Assembly (NCBI GenBank): GCA_013389055.1
Contig: JACAEC010000034.1
Location: forward strand, 1-56,196
Length of the DNA stretch: 56,196 nucleotides
Reading direction: 5' to 3'
Source of the DNA: Hydrogenophilaceae bacterium
Lineage (GTDB): Bacteria; Pseudomonadota; Gammaproteobacteria; Burkholderiales; Thiobacillaceae
Shown: in pieces, positions 9,213-19,004 of the stretch
Position numbering within the stretch: position 1 is the stretch's first letter
Layout of the letters: each line of letters begins with the position of its first letter
Position numbers and translations under genes: made by a program
Notes under the pieces: generated by a model
Seen by the model: only the letters and a program-made list of their open reading frames with translations
What the model was told of the DNA's origin: nothing
Databases searched by the model: none

Positions 9213-10325
9213 ATGAAACGAGTAGGTCTGATCGGTTGGCGCGGCATGGTGGGCTCGGTGCTCATGGGCCGCATGCGTGAGGAGAAGGACTTCGACCTGA
9301 TCGAGCCCACGTTCTTCACCACCTCCAACCCCGGCGGCAAGGGTCCGGACATCGGCAAGGCGGTGCCGCCGCTGAAGGACGCCATGAGTATCGACGAGCT
9401 GAAGGCGATGGACGTCATCATCACCTGCCAGGGCGGCGATTACACCCAGCAGGTGTATCCGAAGCTGATGGCCGCCGGCTGGAAGGGCTATTGGATCGAT
9501 GCCGCCTCCACCCTGCGCATGAAGGACGATGCCATCATCATCCTCGACCCGGTGAACAAGAACGTGATCCAGGACGGATTGAAGCGCGGCATCAAGACCT
9601 ATGTCGGTGGCAACTGCACCGTCTCCTTGATGCTCATGGCCATCGGCGGCCTGTTCGACAAGGGCCTGATCGAGTGGATCGCCCCGCAGACCTATCAGGC
9701 CGCCTCCGGCGCCGGCGCCCGCAATATGCGCGAGTTGATCCAGCAGATGGGCGCGATCAACGGCGAGGTAAAGGGCCTGCTCGACGATCCGGCCTCCGCC
9801 ATCCTGGAGATCGACAAGAAGGTCGCCGACTTCATCCGCTCCGACCGCTATCCGCTCGATGCCTGGCCGGTGCCCCTGGCCGGTTCGCTGATCCCGTGGA
9901 TCGACGTGCAACTGGAATCCGGCCAGTCCAAGGAGGAGTGGAAGGCCCAGGTCGAGTGCAACAAGATCCTCGGCCGCTCGGATAAGCAGATTCCGATCGA
10001 CGGCCTGTGCGTGCGCATCGGCGCCATGCGCTGCCACAGCCAGGCGCTGACCATCAAGCTCACGAAAGACGTGCCGCTGGACGAGATCCACGGCATCATC
10101 GCCGCGCACAACCAGTGGGTGAAGGTGGTGCCGAACGATCGTCAGATCACCATGGAGCAGCTGACCCCGGCCGCCGTCACCGGCACCCTGACCGTGCCGG
10201 TCGGCCGCATGCGCAAGCTCAATATGGGCCCGCAATACCTGTCCGCCTTCACCGTCGGCGACCAGCTTTTGTGGGGCGCGGCCGAGCCGCTGCGCCGCAT
10301 GCTGCGCATCCTGCTCGAGGCCTGA
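9213..10325 (+). CDS. asd: Aspartate-semialdehyde dehydrogenase
   Basis: Reduces aspartyl phosphate to aspartate semialdehyde, the branch point to lysine/diaminopimelate, threonine and methionine. The 370-residue protein is of the Gram-negative type: N-terminal [13 protein letters not shown], nucleotide-binding FFTTSNPGG, catalytic Cys135 in GGNCTVS, and the [16 protein letters not shown] block carrying the catalytic His. An AGGAG site lies upstream. Its stop overlaps the start of the inactive-looking paralogue that follows. Confidence 0.98.
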   Translation: MKRVGLIGWRGMVGSVLMGRMREEKDFDLIEPTFFTTSNPGGKGPDIGKAVPPLKDAMSIDELKAMDVIITCQGGDYTQQVYPKLMAAGWKGYWIDAASTLRMKDDAIIILDPVNKNVIQDGLKRGIKTYVGGNCTVSLMLMAIGGLFDKGLIEWIAPQTYQAASGAGARNMRELIQQMGAINGEVKGLLDDPASAILEIDKKVADFIRSDRYPLDAWPVPLAGSLIPWIDVQLESGQSKEEWKAQVECNKILGRSDKQIPIDGLCVRIGAMRCHSQALTIKLTKDVPLDEIHGIIAAHNQWVKVVPNDRQITMEQLTPAAVTGTLTVPVGRMRKLNMGPQYLSAFTVGDQLLWGAAEPLRRMLRILLEA

Positions 10326-11326
10326 TGGCACATTCAATCAAGATTGCCGTTCTCGGTGCCGACGAGCCCCTGGCCGCGACGCTGTTCAAGGAACTGGAGG
10401 AGCGCAATCTGCCGATCGGCCAGATCCTTGCCCTGACCCTGGGCGAGGCCGAGGCCAATGCGAGCTTCAACGGCGAGGAGATTCCCTGCCAGCCGGCGGC
10501 CGGTTTCGATTGGACCCAGGCCGACTTGTTGGTCGTCACCACGCGCGGCCGGGCCGCCCGCCGTTTCGTCGACGAGGCCCTGGTCGCCGGTCGGTCGGTG
10601 TTGGCTCTGGGCGAGCCCCTGGTGCAACATCCTCAGGCCGCTTGGCTGGATCCCGATCATCCCCAGTTTCCTCAAGGCAAGCTCTGGCTGGTACCGGATG
10701 CGACGGCGAGCCTGATTGCCCGGGTGCTGCGTCCCTTGGCGGCCAGCCTCGGGGTCGAGCGGGTCGACGCCTTTGCCAGCCTGGCGGTGAGTGCCATGGG
10801 CCAGGCCGGCATCGATGAATTGCACGAACAGATCAGTCAGTTGTTCAGCCTGGGATCGATCGAGACCGGCGTGTTTCCGCTCCAGATCGCCTTCAACCTG
10901 ATCCCCCAGGTCGGCGATCTCCTGCCGGATGGCTTGAGCCAAGCCGAGCAGGGGGCGCAGCAGGCCTTGCAGAACCTGCTCGGCAGCGATGCGCCGCATT
11001 GCCAGATTTCCATGACGTGGGCACCGGTTTTCTACGGTCACGGCATCGCCTTGCATCTGACCGGCGGGGCAGGGTTGAGCATCGAGAACGTGCGCACCCG
11101 TTTGCAGAACGCGCCGGGTGTGGTGCTGATGGATGAGCATCTGCCGGGCGGCTATCCGACGCCGGCCACCGATGCCGCGGAAAGCGGCGACGCCTTCGTC
11201 GGCCGCTTGCGAGCGAGCAGCGCAGGGTCCGATAAGCTGGTTCAGTTGTGGCTTGTGGGCGACAATGTGCGCATCGAGGCCATGAATCTTGCGCAGATCA
11301 TGGAGCGCCTCGTTGAAAAACAATGA
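10325..11326 (+). CDS. USG-1-like aspartate-semialdehyde dehydrogenase paralogue, probably non-catalytic
   Basis: A 333-residue homologue of Asd lying one base over the asd stop (TGATG). It keeps the Rossmann start (IKIAVLGADEPLAATLFKELEERNLP) and the overall Asd fold order. At the position of the catalytic Cys, however, it reads PDATASLI instead of GNCTVSL, so the nucleophile is Ala. This is the pattern of the USG-1 proteins found beside asd, fimV and truA in pseudomonads and relatives. Known family members have no established function. Dehydrogenase activity is not expected; a scaffold or regulatory role is a guess. Confidence 0.85.
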   Translation: MAHSIKIAVLGADEPLAATLFKELEERNLPIGQILALTLGEAEANASFNGEEIPCQPAAGFDWTQADLLVVTTRGRAARRFVDEALVAGRSVLALGEPLVQHPQAAWLDPDHPQFPQGKLWLVPDATASLIARVLRPLAASLGVERVDAFASLAVSAMGQAGIDELHEQISQLFSLGSIETGVFPLQIAFNLIPQVGDLLPDGLSQAEQGAQQALQNLLGSDAPHCQISMTWAPVFYGHGIALHLTGGAGLSIENVRTRLQNAPGVVLMDEHLPGGYPTPATDAAESGDAFVGRLRASSAGSDKLVQLWLVGDNVRIEAMNLAQIMERLVEKQ

Positions 11327-11448
11327 GCTTCGGTGCTAACTTAGCCCAATAACTTAACTGAATGCCGAAATGCCGCCTCCGGGCTGCGTTTCATCCCTCG
11401 ACAACAGCACATGATCCTGCAAAGGATTGCGAGGCAGAGGACGGAGCG

Positions 11449-14031
11449 ATGCGACAAACATTCAAGATCAGCGGACTGCTCGCTGCCTTATTGCTGGCTT
11501 GGGGACAGGCCGATGCCGCCGGGCTGGGCCGCCTGACCGTGCAATCGGCCCTGGGTCAGCCGCTCAAGGCCGAGATCGAGCTCTACTCGGTCGCCAAGGA
11601 TGAACTGCCGTCGATCAACGCCAAGCTGGCCAATGTCGACGCCTTCCGCCAGGCCCGGATCGAACGCCTGGATGCCCTGAACAACTTGCGCTTCAGTGTC
11701 GACAGCCGGCCGAACGGCCAACCCATCATTCGGGTGAGTTCCAGCACCCCGATCAACGATCCCTTCCTCGACTTGCTGATTGAATTGAATTGGGCATCCG
11801 GCCGCCTGCTGCGGGAATACACCCTGCTGCTGGATCCGCCGGTCGAGGCGAAGCCGGCTCAGGCGGAGCGGCCGGCACCGCCCGCGCCCCCGGTGACGGC
11901 GGCCCCGGTGGTAAGCAAGCCGGCCGAGGCAGTCAAGCCTGCCAAGGAAGAGGCGAAACCGGCCAAGCCGGAAAAACCGGTGGTCAAGGAGTATGGCCCG
12001 GTCAAGCGTGGCGAGACCCTGCGCAGCATCGCCGGCAAGCTCAAGCCGGAAGGAGCCAGCACCGAGCAGATGATGGTCGGCCTGTATCAGGCCAATCAGG
12101 ATGCCTTCTTGGGCGGCAACATGAATCGCCTGAAGAAGGGCGAGGTCTTGAAGGTGCCCGAATTCGAAAGTCTGATGCTGGCGGCAAGCCCCAGCCAGGC
12201 CCGTCAGATGATTCAGGAGCAGGCGGCCGAATGGCATGCTGCCCGTGCCCAGGCCCCGGCCAAGGAGGCGGCAGTCGAGCCGGCCAAGGACAAGGCGGTC
12301 GCGGCGGGCAAGATCGAACCGGCCAAGCCGGCCGCCCAGCCGGCCGCGGCGGCGCCTGCCAAGGATGTCTTGAAGTTGTCCAAAGGCGAGCCGGTGACGG
12401 CCGGCAAACCCGATGCGAAGACCACGGAACGGCTGCACGCGCTTGAGGAAGACCTGGCGGCCAAGAGCCGGGCCTTGAAGGAGGCGCAGGATCGCGTCGC
12501 CCAACTCGAGAAAACGGTGAAGGACCTGCAGCGCCTGGTCGAATTGAAGACGCAGCAGCCGGTAGCCGTGCCGGTGCCGGAAACCAAGCCGGCCGCCCCT
12601 GCGGAGCCCGTGGCCCAGGCGGAGGCACCGAAGCCGGCCGCACCGCCGGCACCGAAACCCGAGACCAAGCCGGAACCGGGCCTACTCGACAGCCTGCTGG
12701 CGAATCCCTTGTACCTGGGCGGCGGCCTGGCCGGTGTGCTCCTGCTGGTGCTACTCGGCATTTCCGTGATGCGGCGCCGCCGTCAACAGCAGCCCGGCGG
12801 TCTGGCCGGCCTCAATACAGGCCTGTTCGGAGCAGGGGCTGGGGTGACGGCCGCGGCATCGGCGGTCCCCACGGCGGCGCGCCCCGAGAGCAGCGTGCTG
12901 ACCGATTTCAGCCGTCTGGGCCTGGGCGCCATCGACACCCAGGAGATCGATCCGATCGCCGAGGCCGAGGTCTATCTGGCCTACGGCAAGGATGCCCAGG
13001 CGGAAGAGATTATGCGCGACGCCCTGAACAAGAACCCGGGTCGCGAGGACATCCTGCTCAAGCTCCTGGAGATCTATCACGGCCGCAAGGACATTGCGAC
13101 CTTTGAGACTACGGCGCGCGATTTGCAGTCGGCACTGGGCAGCGACACTACCGCCGCGTCCTGGATCAAGGCGGCCGGCATGGGCCGGGAGATCGATCCG
13201 GCCAATCCGCTCTATGAACTGCCTGCCGCAGCCGCCGGGATGGCGGCACCGGAGTCACCGGCCAGCATCCTGGACATGGAAATGCCCACCATGGAGGCAG
13301 CGCCCGAATCGATCGCCGAGGAGCCAGCCGCTTCGGTCTTGCCGCCCGGTCTCGATTTCGAATTCACCATGGAGACACCGAGCGCAGCCGAGCCCGAAGC
13401 CGAAGCTGGACCGGCACCGGCGGAGCCGAGCCCGGTCGATGCAGCCCATAGCCTGGACTTTAGCGCCGAATTGATGCCGACGACGCCTGAGGCGATCGAA
13501 CTGCCGGAAGCCGAGCCGACGGCGGAGCCCGTGGCGGAAATGCCGGTTGAAAGCCTTGCCGCTGAGCCCGCCGAAGAAGCTGTCGTCCGTGAGGCGGAAG
13601 AGATGGCCTTGCCCGACCTCGATTTCGGCGGGCTGGACCTGGAGCTCAAGGAGCCGGAGTCGCCGGCTGCGGAGGCGGCTCCGGCGGCCGTGGCGGAGGC
13701 ACCGGATTTCTTGGAAGCGCTTGGTCCGGAAGCCGCCGCTGCGGAGGCCGCCAGTGTTGAATCGGGCTTGCCTGACCTCGATTTCGGCAGCCTGGACTTG
13801 AACGTGAACGAAGCTGAGGCCAGCGCCTCGGCGGCCGAGGCGCCAACCGAAATCCCGGCGATGGAGAACGAGGAGCTCTGGGCCGAGGTGAACACCAAGC
13901 TCGATCTGGCGCGGGCCTATATCGAGATGGGCGACAAGGAAGGGGCCCGCGAAATCCTGCAAGAGGTCCTGGCCGAGGGCAACAGCCAACAGGCGGCCGA
14001 GGCCAACAAGCTCTTGTCCGAGGCGGTCTGA
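11449..14031 (+). CDS. fimV: FimV-type polar hub protein with LysM domain
   Basis: An 860-residue inner-membrane protein of the FimV/HubP family, which organises cell-pole machinery and type IV pilus or twitching functions. It has a signal peptide ending near ADA-AGLG and the N-terminal FimV block (LGRLTVQSALGQPLKAEIEL). A LysM peptidoglycan-binding domain spans about 185-235, followed by Ala/Pro/Lys-rich linkers and a coiled-coil stretch around 325-370. One transmembrane helix lies near 421-440, ahead of RRRR. The acidic cytoplasmic region has a TPR-like unit, and the C-terminal FimV domain is at about 812-860 (KLDLARAYIEMGDKEGAREIL). The ATG at 11449 gives a normal signal peptide; the upstream in-frame start at 11362 would add an unrelated 29 residues. 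Confidence 0.93.
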   Translation: MRQTFKISGLLAALLLAWGQADAAGLGRLTVQSALGQPLKAEIELYSVAKDELPSINAKLANVDAFRQARIERLDALNNLRFSVDSRPNGQPIIRVSSSTPINDPFLDLLIELNWASGRLLREYTLLLDPPVEAKPAQAERPAPPAPPVTAAPVVSKPAEAVKPAKEEAKPAKPEKPVVKEYGPVKRGETLRSIAGKLKPEGASTEQMMVGLYQANQDAFLGGNMNRLKKGEVLKVPEFESLMLAASPSQARQMIQEQAAEWHAARAQAPAKEAAVEPAKDKAVAAGKIEPAKPAAQPAAAAPAKDVLKLSKGEPVTAGKPDAKTTERLHALEEDLAAKSRALKEAQDRVAQLEKTVKDLQRLVELKTQQPVAVPVPETKPAAPAEPVAQAEAPKPAAPPAPKPETKPEPGLLDSLLANPLYLGGGLAGVLLLVLLGISVMRRRRQQQPGGLAGLNTGLFGAGAGVTAAASAVPTAARPESSVLTDFSRLGLGAIDTQEIDPIAEAEVYLAYGKDAQAEEIMRDALNKNPGREDILLKLLEIYHGRKDIATFETTARDLQSALGSDTTAASWIKAAGMGREIDPANPLYELPAAAAGMAAPESPASILDMEMPTMEAAPESIAEEPAASVLPPGLDFEFTMETPSAAEPEAEAGPAPAEPSPVDAAHSLDFSAELMPTTPEAIELPEAEPTAEPVAEMPVESLAAEPAEEAVVREAEEMALPDLDFGGLDLELKEPESPAAEAAPAAVAEAPDFLEALGPEAAAAEAASVESGLPDLDFGSLDLNVNEAEASASAAEAPTEIPAMENEELWAEVNTKLDLARAYIEMGDKEGAREILQEVLAEGNSQQAAEANKLLSEAV

Positions 14032-14059
14032 AGCGCCGGGAGAATGAGCTAGGCCATTC

Positions 14060-14662
14060 ATGCATCCGGGCGCACGCATCCTCATCGCCATCCTCTCAGC
14101 CCTGGCTCTGCCGGGGCTGAGTTTTTTCTATCTGGCCGGCTTGAGCTTGGCTTTGCTCCTGCTGTCGCTGCGCGACCTCGATCGCCTGGTCGCGCTGTTT
14201 CGCCGCAGTCGCTGGCTCTTGCTCGGCATGGTCTTGGTCTACGCCTGGCAACTGCCGGGGGTCCCTCTGTTCGATGGCCTGTCATGGAGTCCGAGTCGAC
14301 CGGGTCTGGCAGCAGGCCTGGTACAGGCCTGGCGTCTGGCGGCGATGCTGATGCTGATCGATATCCTGATCCTGCGCCTGCCGGCCGATGCCTTGCTGGC
14401 CGGGGTGGCCAGTCTATTGTGGCCGCTGCGCACCGTGGGCTTTCCTGCCGAGCGGACGGCGGTGCGCCTTGGCTTGACCCTTCATGCCCTGGGCAATCGC
14501 GCTGCCGGCAATGGCCGGCAACGCTTATGGGGTGATGCCGATGCGGTCGCCTCGGCCATGCCGGCCAGCCTTGTGGTGAGGCTACCGGTCTGGCGCTTGA
14601 GTGACGGCCTGGGTCTCTTGCTGGCCAGCCTGGCCCTGGGGTGGGTATGGTTGGCCGCATAG
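14060..14662 (+). CDS. CbiQ/EcfT-like integral membrane protein
   Basis: A 200-residue protein with about five hydrophobic segments. The C-terminal half follows the pattern of CbiQ/EcfT energy-coupling transporter subunits: a helix ending in RLPADALLAGVASLLWPLRTVGFP, then a hydrophobic helix and a basic tail. The classical coupling-helix motif with paired arginines is not clear, and no ATPase or substrate-binding subunit is adjacent. The call therefore rests on overall pattern only. Its last 16 nt overlap the truA start, so the two are probably coupled. It could equally be an unrelated membrane protein. Confidence 0.55.
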   Translation: MHPGARILIAILSALALPGLSFFYLAGLSLALLLLSLRDLDRLVALFRRSRWLLLGMVLVYAWQLPGVPLFDGLSWSPSRPGLAAGLVQAWRLAAMLMLIDILILRLPADALLAGVASLLWPLRTVGFPAERTAVRLGLTLHALGNRAAGNGRQRLWGDADAVASAMPASLVVRLPVWRLSDGLGLLLASLALGWVWLAA

Positions 14663-15465
14663 CCCTGGGCCTCGAATACGACGGCCGCCTGTTTTGCGGC
14701 TGGCAGACCCAGCCGGGTGGCTGCGCGGTGCAGGATGCCTTGGAGTCGGCCCTGGCCGAGGTCCATGGCGCGCCGGTCGCCACCATCGTGGCCGGCCGCA
14801 CCGATGCCGGGGTGCATGCCTTGTGCCAGGTGGTGCACTTCGACGCCGTGAACCACCGGCCCGAGAGTGCCTGGCTGCGCGGCGTCAACGCCTTGCTGCC
14901 GGAGGGAATAGCCGTCGTCTGGGCCAGGCCGGTGGCGTCGGATTTCAGTGCCCGGTTTTCGGCCACCGAGCGGGCCTATCGCTATGTATTGTTAAACGAC
15001 CCCGTGCGCCCGGCCTTGTTGGCCGGCCGGGTCGGTTGGGTGCATGCGCCCTTGGATCAGACGGCGATGGCCGAGGCGGCAGCCCACCTCTTGGGTGAAC
15101 ACGATTTCTCGGCGTTTCGCGCGGCCGAGTGCCAGGCCAAGTCGCCGGTGCGCGAGATGCGCCAAATTCAGATCCAGCGGCATGGCGCCCTGATGGTGCT
15201 GGAATTCCGTGCCAATGCCTATCTCCACCACCAGGTGCGCAATATGGTGGGGGCCCTGGTCTGGGTCGGCCTGGGCCGGCGATCGCCCGATTGGGTGAAG
15301 GAGGTTCTCGCCTCGCGCGACCGCAGTCAGGCGGCCGCCACCTTCGCCGCCGATGGCCTTTATCTGAGCGAGGTCCGCTATGGGCCGGAATGGGGCTTGC
15401 CCGCGCCATCCGACCGTACCGGCTGGGCTTTTGGCAATGGTGCTGGCATCATGCCGGCTTCTTGA
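14647..15465 (+). CDS. truA: tRNA pseudouridine(38-40) synthase
   Basis: Converts uridines 38-40 in the anticodon stem of many tRNAs to pseudouridine. The 272-residue protein has the catalytic Asp53 in GRTDAGVHA, the N-terminal [15 protein letters not shown] block and [18 protein letters not shown] near the C-terminus. The ATG at 14647 is preferred to the in-frame GTG at 14641 because it gives [13 protein letters not shown]; it overlaps the preceding membrane-protein gene by 16 nt. The fimV-truA-trpF neighbourhood is conserved in proteobacteria. Confidence 0.96.
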   Translation: MVGRIALGLEYDGRLFCGWQTQPGGCAVQDALESALAEVHGAPVATIVAGRTDAGVHALCQVVHFDAVNHRPESAWLRGVNALLPEGIAVVWARPVASDFSARFSATERAYRYVLLNDPVRPALLAGRVGWVHAPLDQTAMAEAAAHLLGEHDFSAFRAAECQAKSPVREMRQIQIQRHGALMVLEFRANAYLHHQVRNMVGALVWVGLGRRSPDWVKEVLASRDRSQAAATFAADGLYLSEVRYGPEWGLPAPSDRTGWAFGNGAGIMPAS

Positions 15466-15491
15466 TCGATCTGAGTTCGCCGCTTCCTTCC

Positions 15492-16118
15492 ATGGCCCAT
15501 ACCCGCGTCAAGATCTGCGGCATCACCCGCATCGAAGATGCTTTGGCCGCCGCGCACGCGGGCGCCGATGCCGTCGGTCTGGTCTTCTACGACAAGAGCC
15601 CGCGCAAGCTCGGCCTGGATCAGGGCCGGGCCATCGTCGCTGCCTTGCCGCCGTTCGTGACCACCGTCGCCCTGTTCGTCGATCCCGAGGCCGCTGAGGT
15701 CAAGTCGGTGATCGAAGCCGTGCAGCCCGACCTTTTACAGTTCCACGGCGACGAATCCCCGGAGTTCTGCCGCGGCTTCGGCCGGCCTTACCTCAAGGCC
15801 GTGCGGGTTCGGCCAGGGCTGGATTTGCTACAATACGCGGCCCGATTCTCCGAGGCCCGCGGTCTGTTGCTGGACACCTTCGTCGAGGGCGAGGCCGGCG
15901 GCACCGGCCAGCGTTTCGACTGGGACCTGATCCCGCAAGACCTGCCGAAACCCATGGTCCTGGCCGGGGGCTTGAGTCCGGCCAACGTGGCCCAGGCCAT
16001 CCGCCAAGTCCGGCCCTGGGCGGTGGATGTCTCCAGTGGGGTCGAGGCCGGCAAGGGAATCAAAGACGCTACGAAGGTTGTTGCCTTCATGAAGGAAGTA
16101 CGCAATGCAGATGCATGA
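15492..16118 (+). CDS. trpF: Phosphoribosylanthranilate isomerase
   Basis: Isomerises N-(5-phosphoribosyl)anthranilate in tryptophan synthesis. This is a stand-alone, 208-residue TIM barrel, not fused to TrpC. It shows [12 protein letters not shown] at the start (catalytic Cys), [28 protein letters not shown], and the phosphate-binding AGGLSPANV and VDVSSGVE near the end. The ATG at 15492 precedes this core; longer upstream frames run through truA. The 3' end overlaps trpB by 14 nt. Confidence 0.97.
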   Translation: MAHTRVKICGITRIEDALAAAHAGADAVGLVFYDKSPRKLGLDQGRAIVAALPPFVTTVALFVDPEAAEVKSVIEAVQPDLLQFHGDESPEFCRGFGRPYLKAVRVRPGLDLLQYAARFSEARGLLLDTFVEGEAGGTGQRFDWDLIPQDLPKPMVLAGGLSPANVAQAIRQVRPWAVDVSSGVEAGKGIKDATKVVAFMKEVRNADA

Positions 16119-17304
16119 CCTGCCCGATGCCAGCGGGCATTTTGGTCCCTATGGTGGCGTGTTCGTCGCCGAGACCCTGATGACGGCCTTGGAGGAATTG
16201 AAGGTCGCCTATCTCCAGCTCAAGGACGACCCCGCCTTCCAGGCCGAGTTCGCCTACGAGCTCAAGCACTATGTCGGCCGGCCCAGCCCGATCTACCATG
16301 CCCGCCGCTGGTCGGAAAAACTGGGCGGCGCCCAGATCTATCTCAAGCGCGAGGATTTGAATCACACCGGCGCGCACAAGATCAACAACACCATCGGCCA
16401 GGCCCTGCTCGCACGCCACATGGGCAAAAAGCGGGTGATCGCCGAGACCGGCGCCGGCCAGCACGGCGTTGCCTCGGCCACGGTGGCCGCCCGTTACGGC
16501 ATGGAGTGCGTGGTCTACATGGGCGCCGAGGACGTCAAGCGCCAGGCGCCCAACGTCTTCCGCATGAAGCTGCTGGGCGCCACCGTGGTGCCGGTGGAGT
16601 CCGGCTCCAAGACGTTGAAGGATGCCCTGAACGAGGCGATGCGCGATTGGGTCACCAACGTCGAGTCGACTTTCTACATCCTTGGCACCGCCGCCGGCCC
16701 GCATCCCTATCCCATGTTGGTGCGCGATTTCCAATGCGTGATCGGCAACGAGGCCAAGGTGCAGATGCCGGAGATGACCGGCCGCCAGCCGGATGTGGTG
16801 ATCGCCTGCGTCGGCGGCGGCTCCAACGCCATCGGTTTGTTCCACCCGTATCTCGAGTTCGACGAGGTGCGTCTGATCGGGGTTGAGGCGGGCGGCCACG
16901 GCATCGCCTCCGGCCAGCACGCGGCGCCGCTCTCCGCTGGCACCCCCGGCGTGCTGCACGGCTTCCGTTCCTATCTCATGCAGGATGCCGACGGCCAGGT
17001 CATCGAGACCCATTCGGTCTCCGCCGGTCTCGACTATCCCGGCGTCGGCCCCGAGCACGCTTGGCTGAAGGACACGGGGCGGGCCGAATACGTCAGCATC
17101 AACGACGACGAGGCCCTGGCCGCCTTCCACGACCTGTGCCGCTTCGAAGGCATCATTCCGGCCCTGGAATCGAGCCATGCCCTGGCCCATGCCGCCAAGC
17201 TGGCGCCGACCCTGGACAAGGACAAGATCCTGCTCGTCAACCTTTCCGGCCGCGGCGACAAGGACATCAACACCGTCGCCAAGCTGGCCGGCATTACCCT
17301 TTAA
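16105..17304 (+). CDS. trpB: Tryptophan synthase, beta chain
   Basis: Condenses indole with serine, using pyridoxal phosphate, in complex with TrpA. The 399-residue protein has the PLP lysine at residue 92 in HTGAHKINN, the GAGQHGVA segment, the phosphate-cradling GGGSNAIG and the C-terminal [14 protein letters not shown] site sits about 8 nt before the chosen ATG, inside the end of trpF, indicating coupling. The trpE, G, D and C genes are not in this window, so the pathway is split. Confidence 0.98.
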   Translation: MQMHDLPDASGHFGPYGGVFVAETLMTALEELKVAYLQLKDDPAFQAEFAYELKHYVGRPSPIYHARRWSEKLGGAQIYLKREDLNHTGAHKINNTIGQALLARHMGKKRVIAETGAGQHGVASATVAARYGMECVVYMGAEDVKRQAPNVFRMKLLGATVVPVESGSKTLKDALNEAMRDWVTNVESTFYILGTAAGPHPYPMLVRDFQCVIGNEAKVQMPEMTGRQPDVVIACVGGGSNAIGLFHPYLEFDEVRLIGVEAGGHGIASGQHAAPLSAGTPGVLHGFRSYLMQDADGQVIETHSVSAGLDYPGVGPEHAWLKDTGRAEYVSINDDEALAAFHDLCRFEGIIPALESSHALAHAAKLAPTLDKDKILLVNLSGRGDKDINTVAKLAGITL

Positions 17305-17306
17305 TC

Positions 17307-18107
17307 ATGTCGAGAATCCCCAAGAAGTTTGCCGACCTCAAGGCGCAAGGCCGCAAGGCGCTGATCCCCTTCATCACCGCCGGCGATACCGAGCCGGCCC
17401 TGACCGTGCCGCTGATGCACGCCCTGGTCGAGGGCGGCGCCGACATCATCGAGCTGGGCGTGCCGTTCTCCGATCCCATGGCCGACGGCCCGACCATCCA
17501 GCGCAGCTCGGAGCGCGCCCTGGCGCACAAGGTTCGGCTGCGCGACGTCATCGCCATGGTCGCCGAGTTCCGCAAGACCAATGCCGATACCCCGGTGGTG
17601 CTGATGGGCTATGCCAATCCGATCGAGGCCATGGGCTACGACCTGTTCTGCCGCGAGGCCCGAGCCGCCGGCGTCGACGGCGTGCTCACCGTGGACTATC
17701 CGCCGGAAGAGGCGGGCGAATTCACCGCCAAGCTGGCCGAACACGAGTTGGACCCGATCTTCCTGTTCTCGCCGACCACGCCGGAGTCGCGGCTCGATGC
17801 CATCGCCCGCCAAGCGCGCGGTTTCGTCTATTACGTCTCGCTCAAGGGCGTGACCGGCGCGGCCAACCTGGACCTGGCCGAGGTCGCGGCCAAGCTGCCG
17901 CGGATTCGTGCCCATTGCAATCTGCCGGTCGGCGTCGGCTTCGGCATCCGCGATGCGGAGACGGCGGCCCGGGTGGCCGCGGTGGCCGATGCCGTGGTGA
18001 TCGGCAGCCGCATCGTGCAAGAAATCGAACAGTCGCCGCGCGAGCGCGTGGCCGACAACGTCAAGCAGTTCGTCGCCGGCGTGCGCGCCGCGCTGGACAA
18101 GCAGTAG
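17307..18107 (+). CDS. trpA: Tryptophan synthase, alpha chain
   Basis: Cleaves indole-3-glycerol phosphate and passes indole to TrpB. The 266-residue TIM barrel has FITAGDTE near the N-terminus, the catalytic Glu and Asp in [18 protein letters not shown], and LKGVTGA with VGFGIRDAE for phosphate binding. It begins two bases after the trpB stop, and the start at 17307 gives the usual [13 protein letters not shown]-terminus. Confidence 0.98.
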   Translation: MSRIPKKFADLKAQGRKALIPFITAGDTEPALTVPLMHALVEGGADIIELGVPFSDPMADGPTIQRSSERALAHKVRLRDVIAMVAEFRKTNADTPVVLMGYANPIEAMGYDLFCREARAAGVDGVLTVDYPPEEAGEFTAKLAEHELDPIFLFSPTTPESRLDAIARQARGFVYYVSLKGVTGAANLDLAEVAAKLPRIRAHCNLPVGVGFGIRDAETAARVAAVADAVVIGSRIVQEIEQSPRERVADNVKQFVAGVRAALDKQ

Positions 18108-18126
18108 CCCATTACGAGGTGACTCC

Positions 18127-18993
18127 ATGAGTTGGTTCCAGAAGATCATTCCGCCCAAGATCAAGCGCCGTGTCGATGCCCGCAAGGTGGTGCCCGAGGG
18201 CTTGTGGAGCAAGTGCCCGTCCTGCGAGGCGGTGCTCTACAGCGCCGACCTCGACAACAACATGCAGGTCTGCCCGAAATGCAATCACCACAACCGGATC
18301 AGCGCGCGCCAGCGCTTGGGCTTGTTCTTCGACGAGGGCAGCGGCAACGAGATCGCCGGCAATGTGCTGCCGGTCGATACCCTCAAGTTCAAGGACAGCA
18401 AGAAGTATGTCGACCGCCTGGAAGAGGCGACCAAGGAAACCAAGGAGAGCGATGCTCTGGTGGTGATGGAAGGCAAGGTCGAGGGCGTGCCCATGGTGGC
18501 GGCGGCTTTCGAGTTCCGCTTCATGGGCGGTTCCATGGGTTCGGTGGTCGGCGAGCGCTTCGTGCGCGGGGTGGATGCCGCGATCAAGGGCAAGAAGCCT
18601 TTCGTCTGCTTCTCCGCCAGTGGCGGCGCCCGCATGCAGGAGGGCCTGCTGTCCCTGATGCAGATGGCCAAGACCAGCGCCGCGCTGACCCAATTGGCCG
18701 CGCATCGGTTGCCGTTCATCTCGGTGCTGACCGACCCGACCATGGGCGGTGTCTCTGCCAGTTTCGCCACCCTGGGTGACGTCATCATCGCCGAGCCGAA
18801 CGCCTTGATCGGTTTTGCCGGCCCCCGGGTGATCGAGCAGACCGTGCGCGAGAAGCTGCCGGAGGGGTTCCAGCGGGCCGAGTTCCTGGTGGCGCACGGC
18901 GCGATCGACCTGATTTCCGACCGCCGCGAATTGCGCAAGACCATCGCGCGCCTGTGTGCGGCGATGATGCGAAAACAGCCGCCGAAAGGCTGA
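18127..18993 (+). CDS. accD: Acetyl-CoA carboxylase, carboxyltransferase beta subunit
   Basis: Transfers the carboxyl group from biotin carrier protein to acetyl-CoA, giving malonyl-CoA for fatty-acid synthesis, in an AccA2D2 tetramer. The 288-residue protein has the four-cysteine zinc ribbon (CPSC at 30-33 and CPKC at 49-52). The carboxyltransferase signatures [12 protein letters not shown] and [12 protein letters not shown] follow. The trpFBA-accD-folC order is the usual proteobacterial arrangement. Its last bases precede the likely folC start by 11 nt. Confidence 0.98.
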   Translation: MSWFQKIIPPKIKRRVDARKVVPEGLWSKCPSCEAVLYSADLDNNMQVCPKCNHHNRISARQRLGLFFDEGSGNEIAGNVLPVDTLKFKDSKKYVDRLEEATKETKESDALVVMEGKVEGVPMVAAAFEFRFMGGSMGSVVGERFVRGVDAAIKGKKPFVCFSASGGARMQEGLLSLMQMAKTSAALTQLAAHRLPFISVLTDPTMGGVSASFATLGDVIIAEPNALIGFAGPRVIEQTVREKLPEGFQRAEFLVAHGAIDLISDRRELRKTIARLCAAMMRKQPPKG

Positions 18994-19004
18994 TCAGCCG
19001 CACG

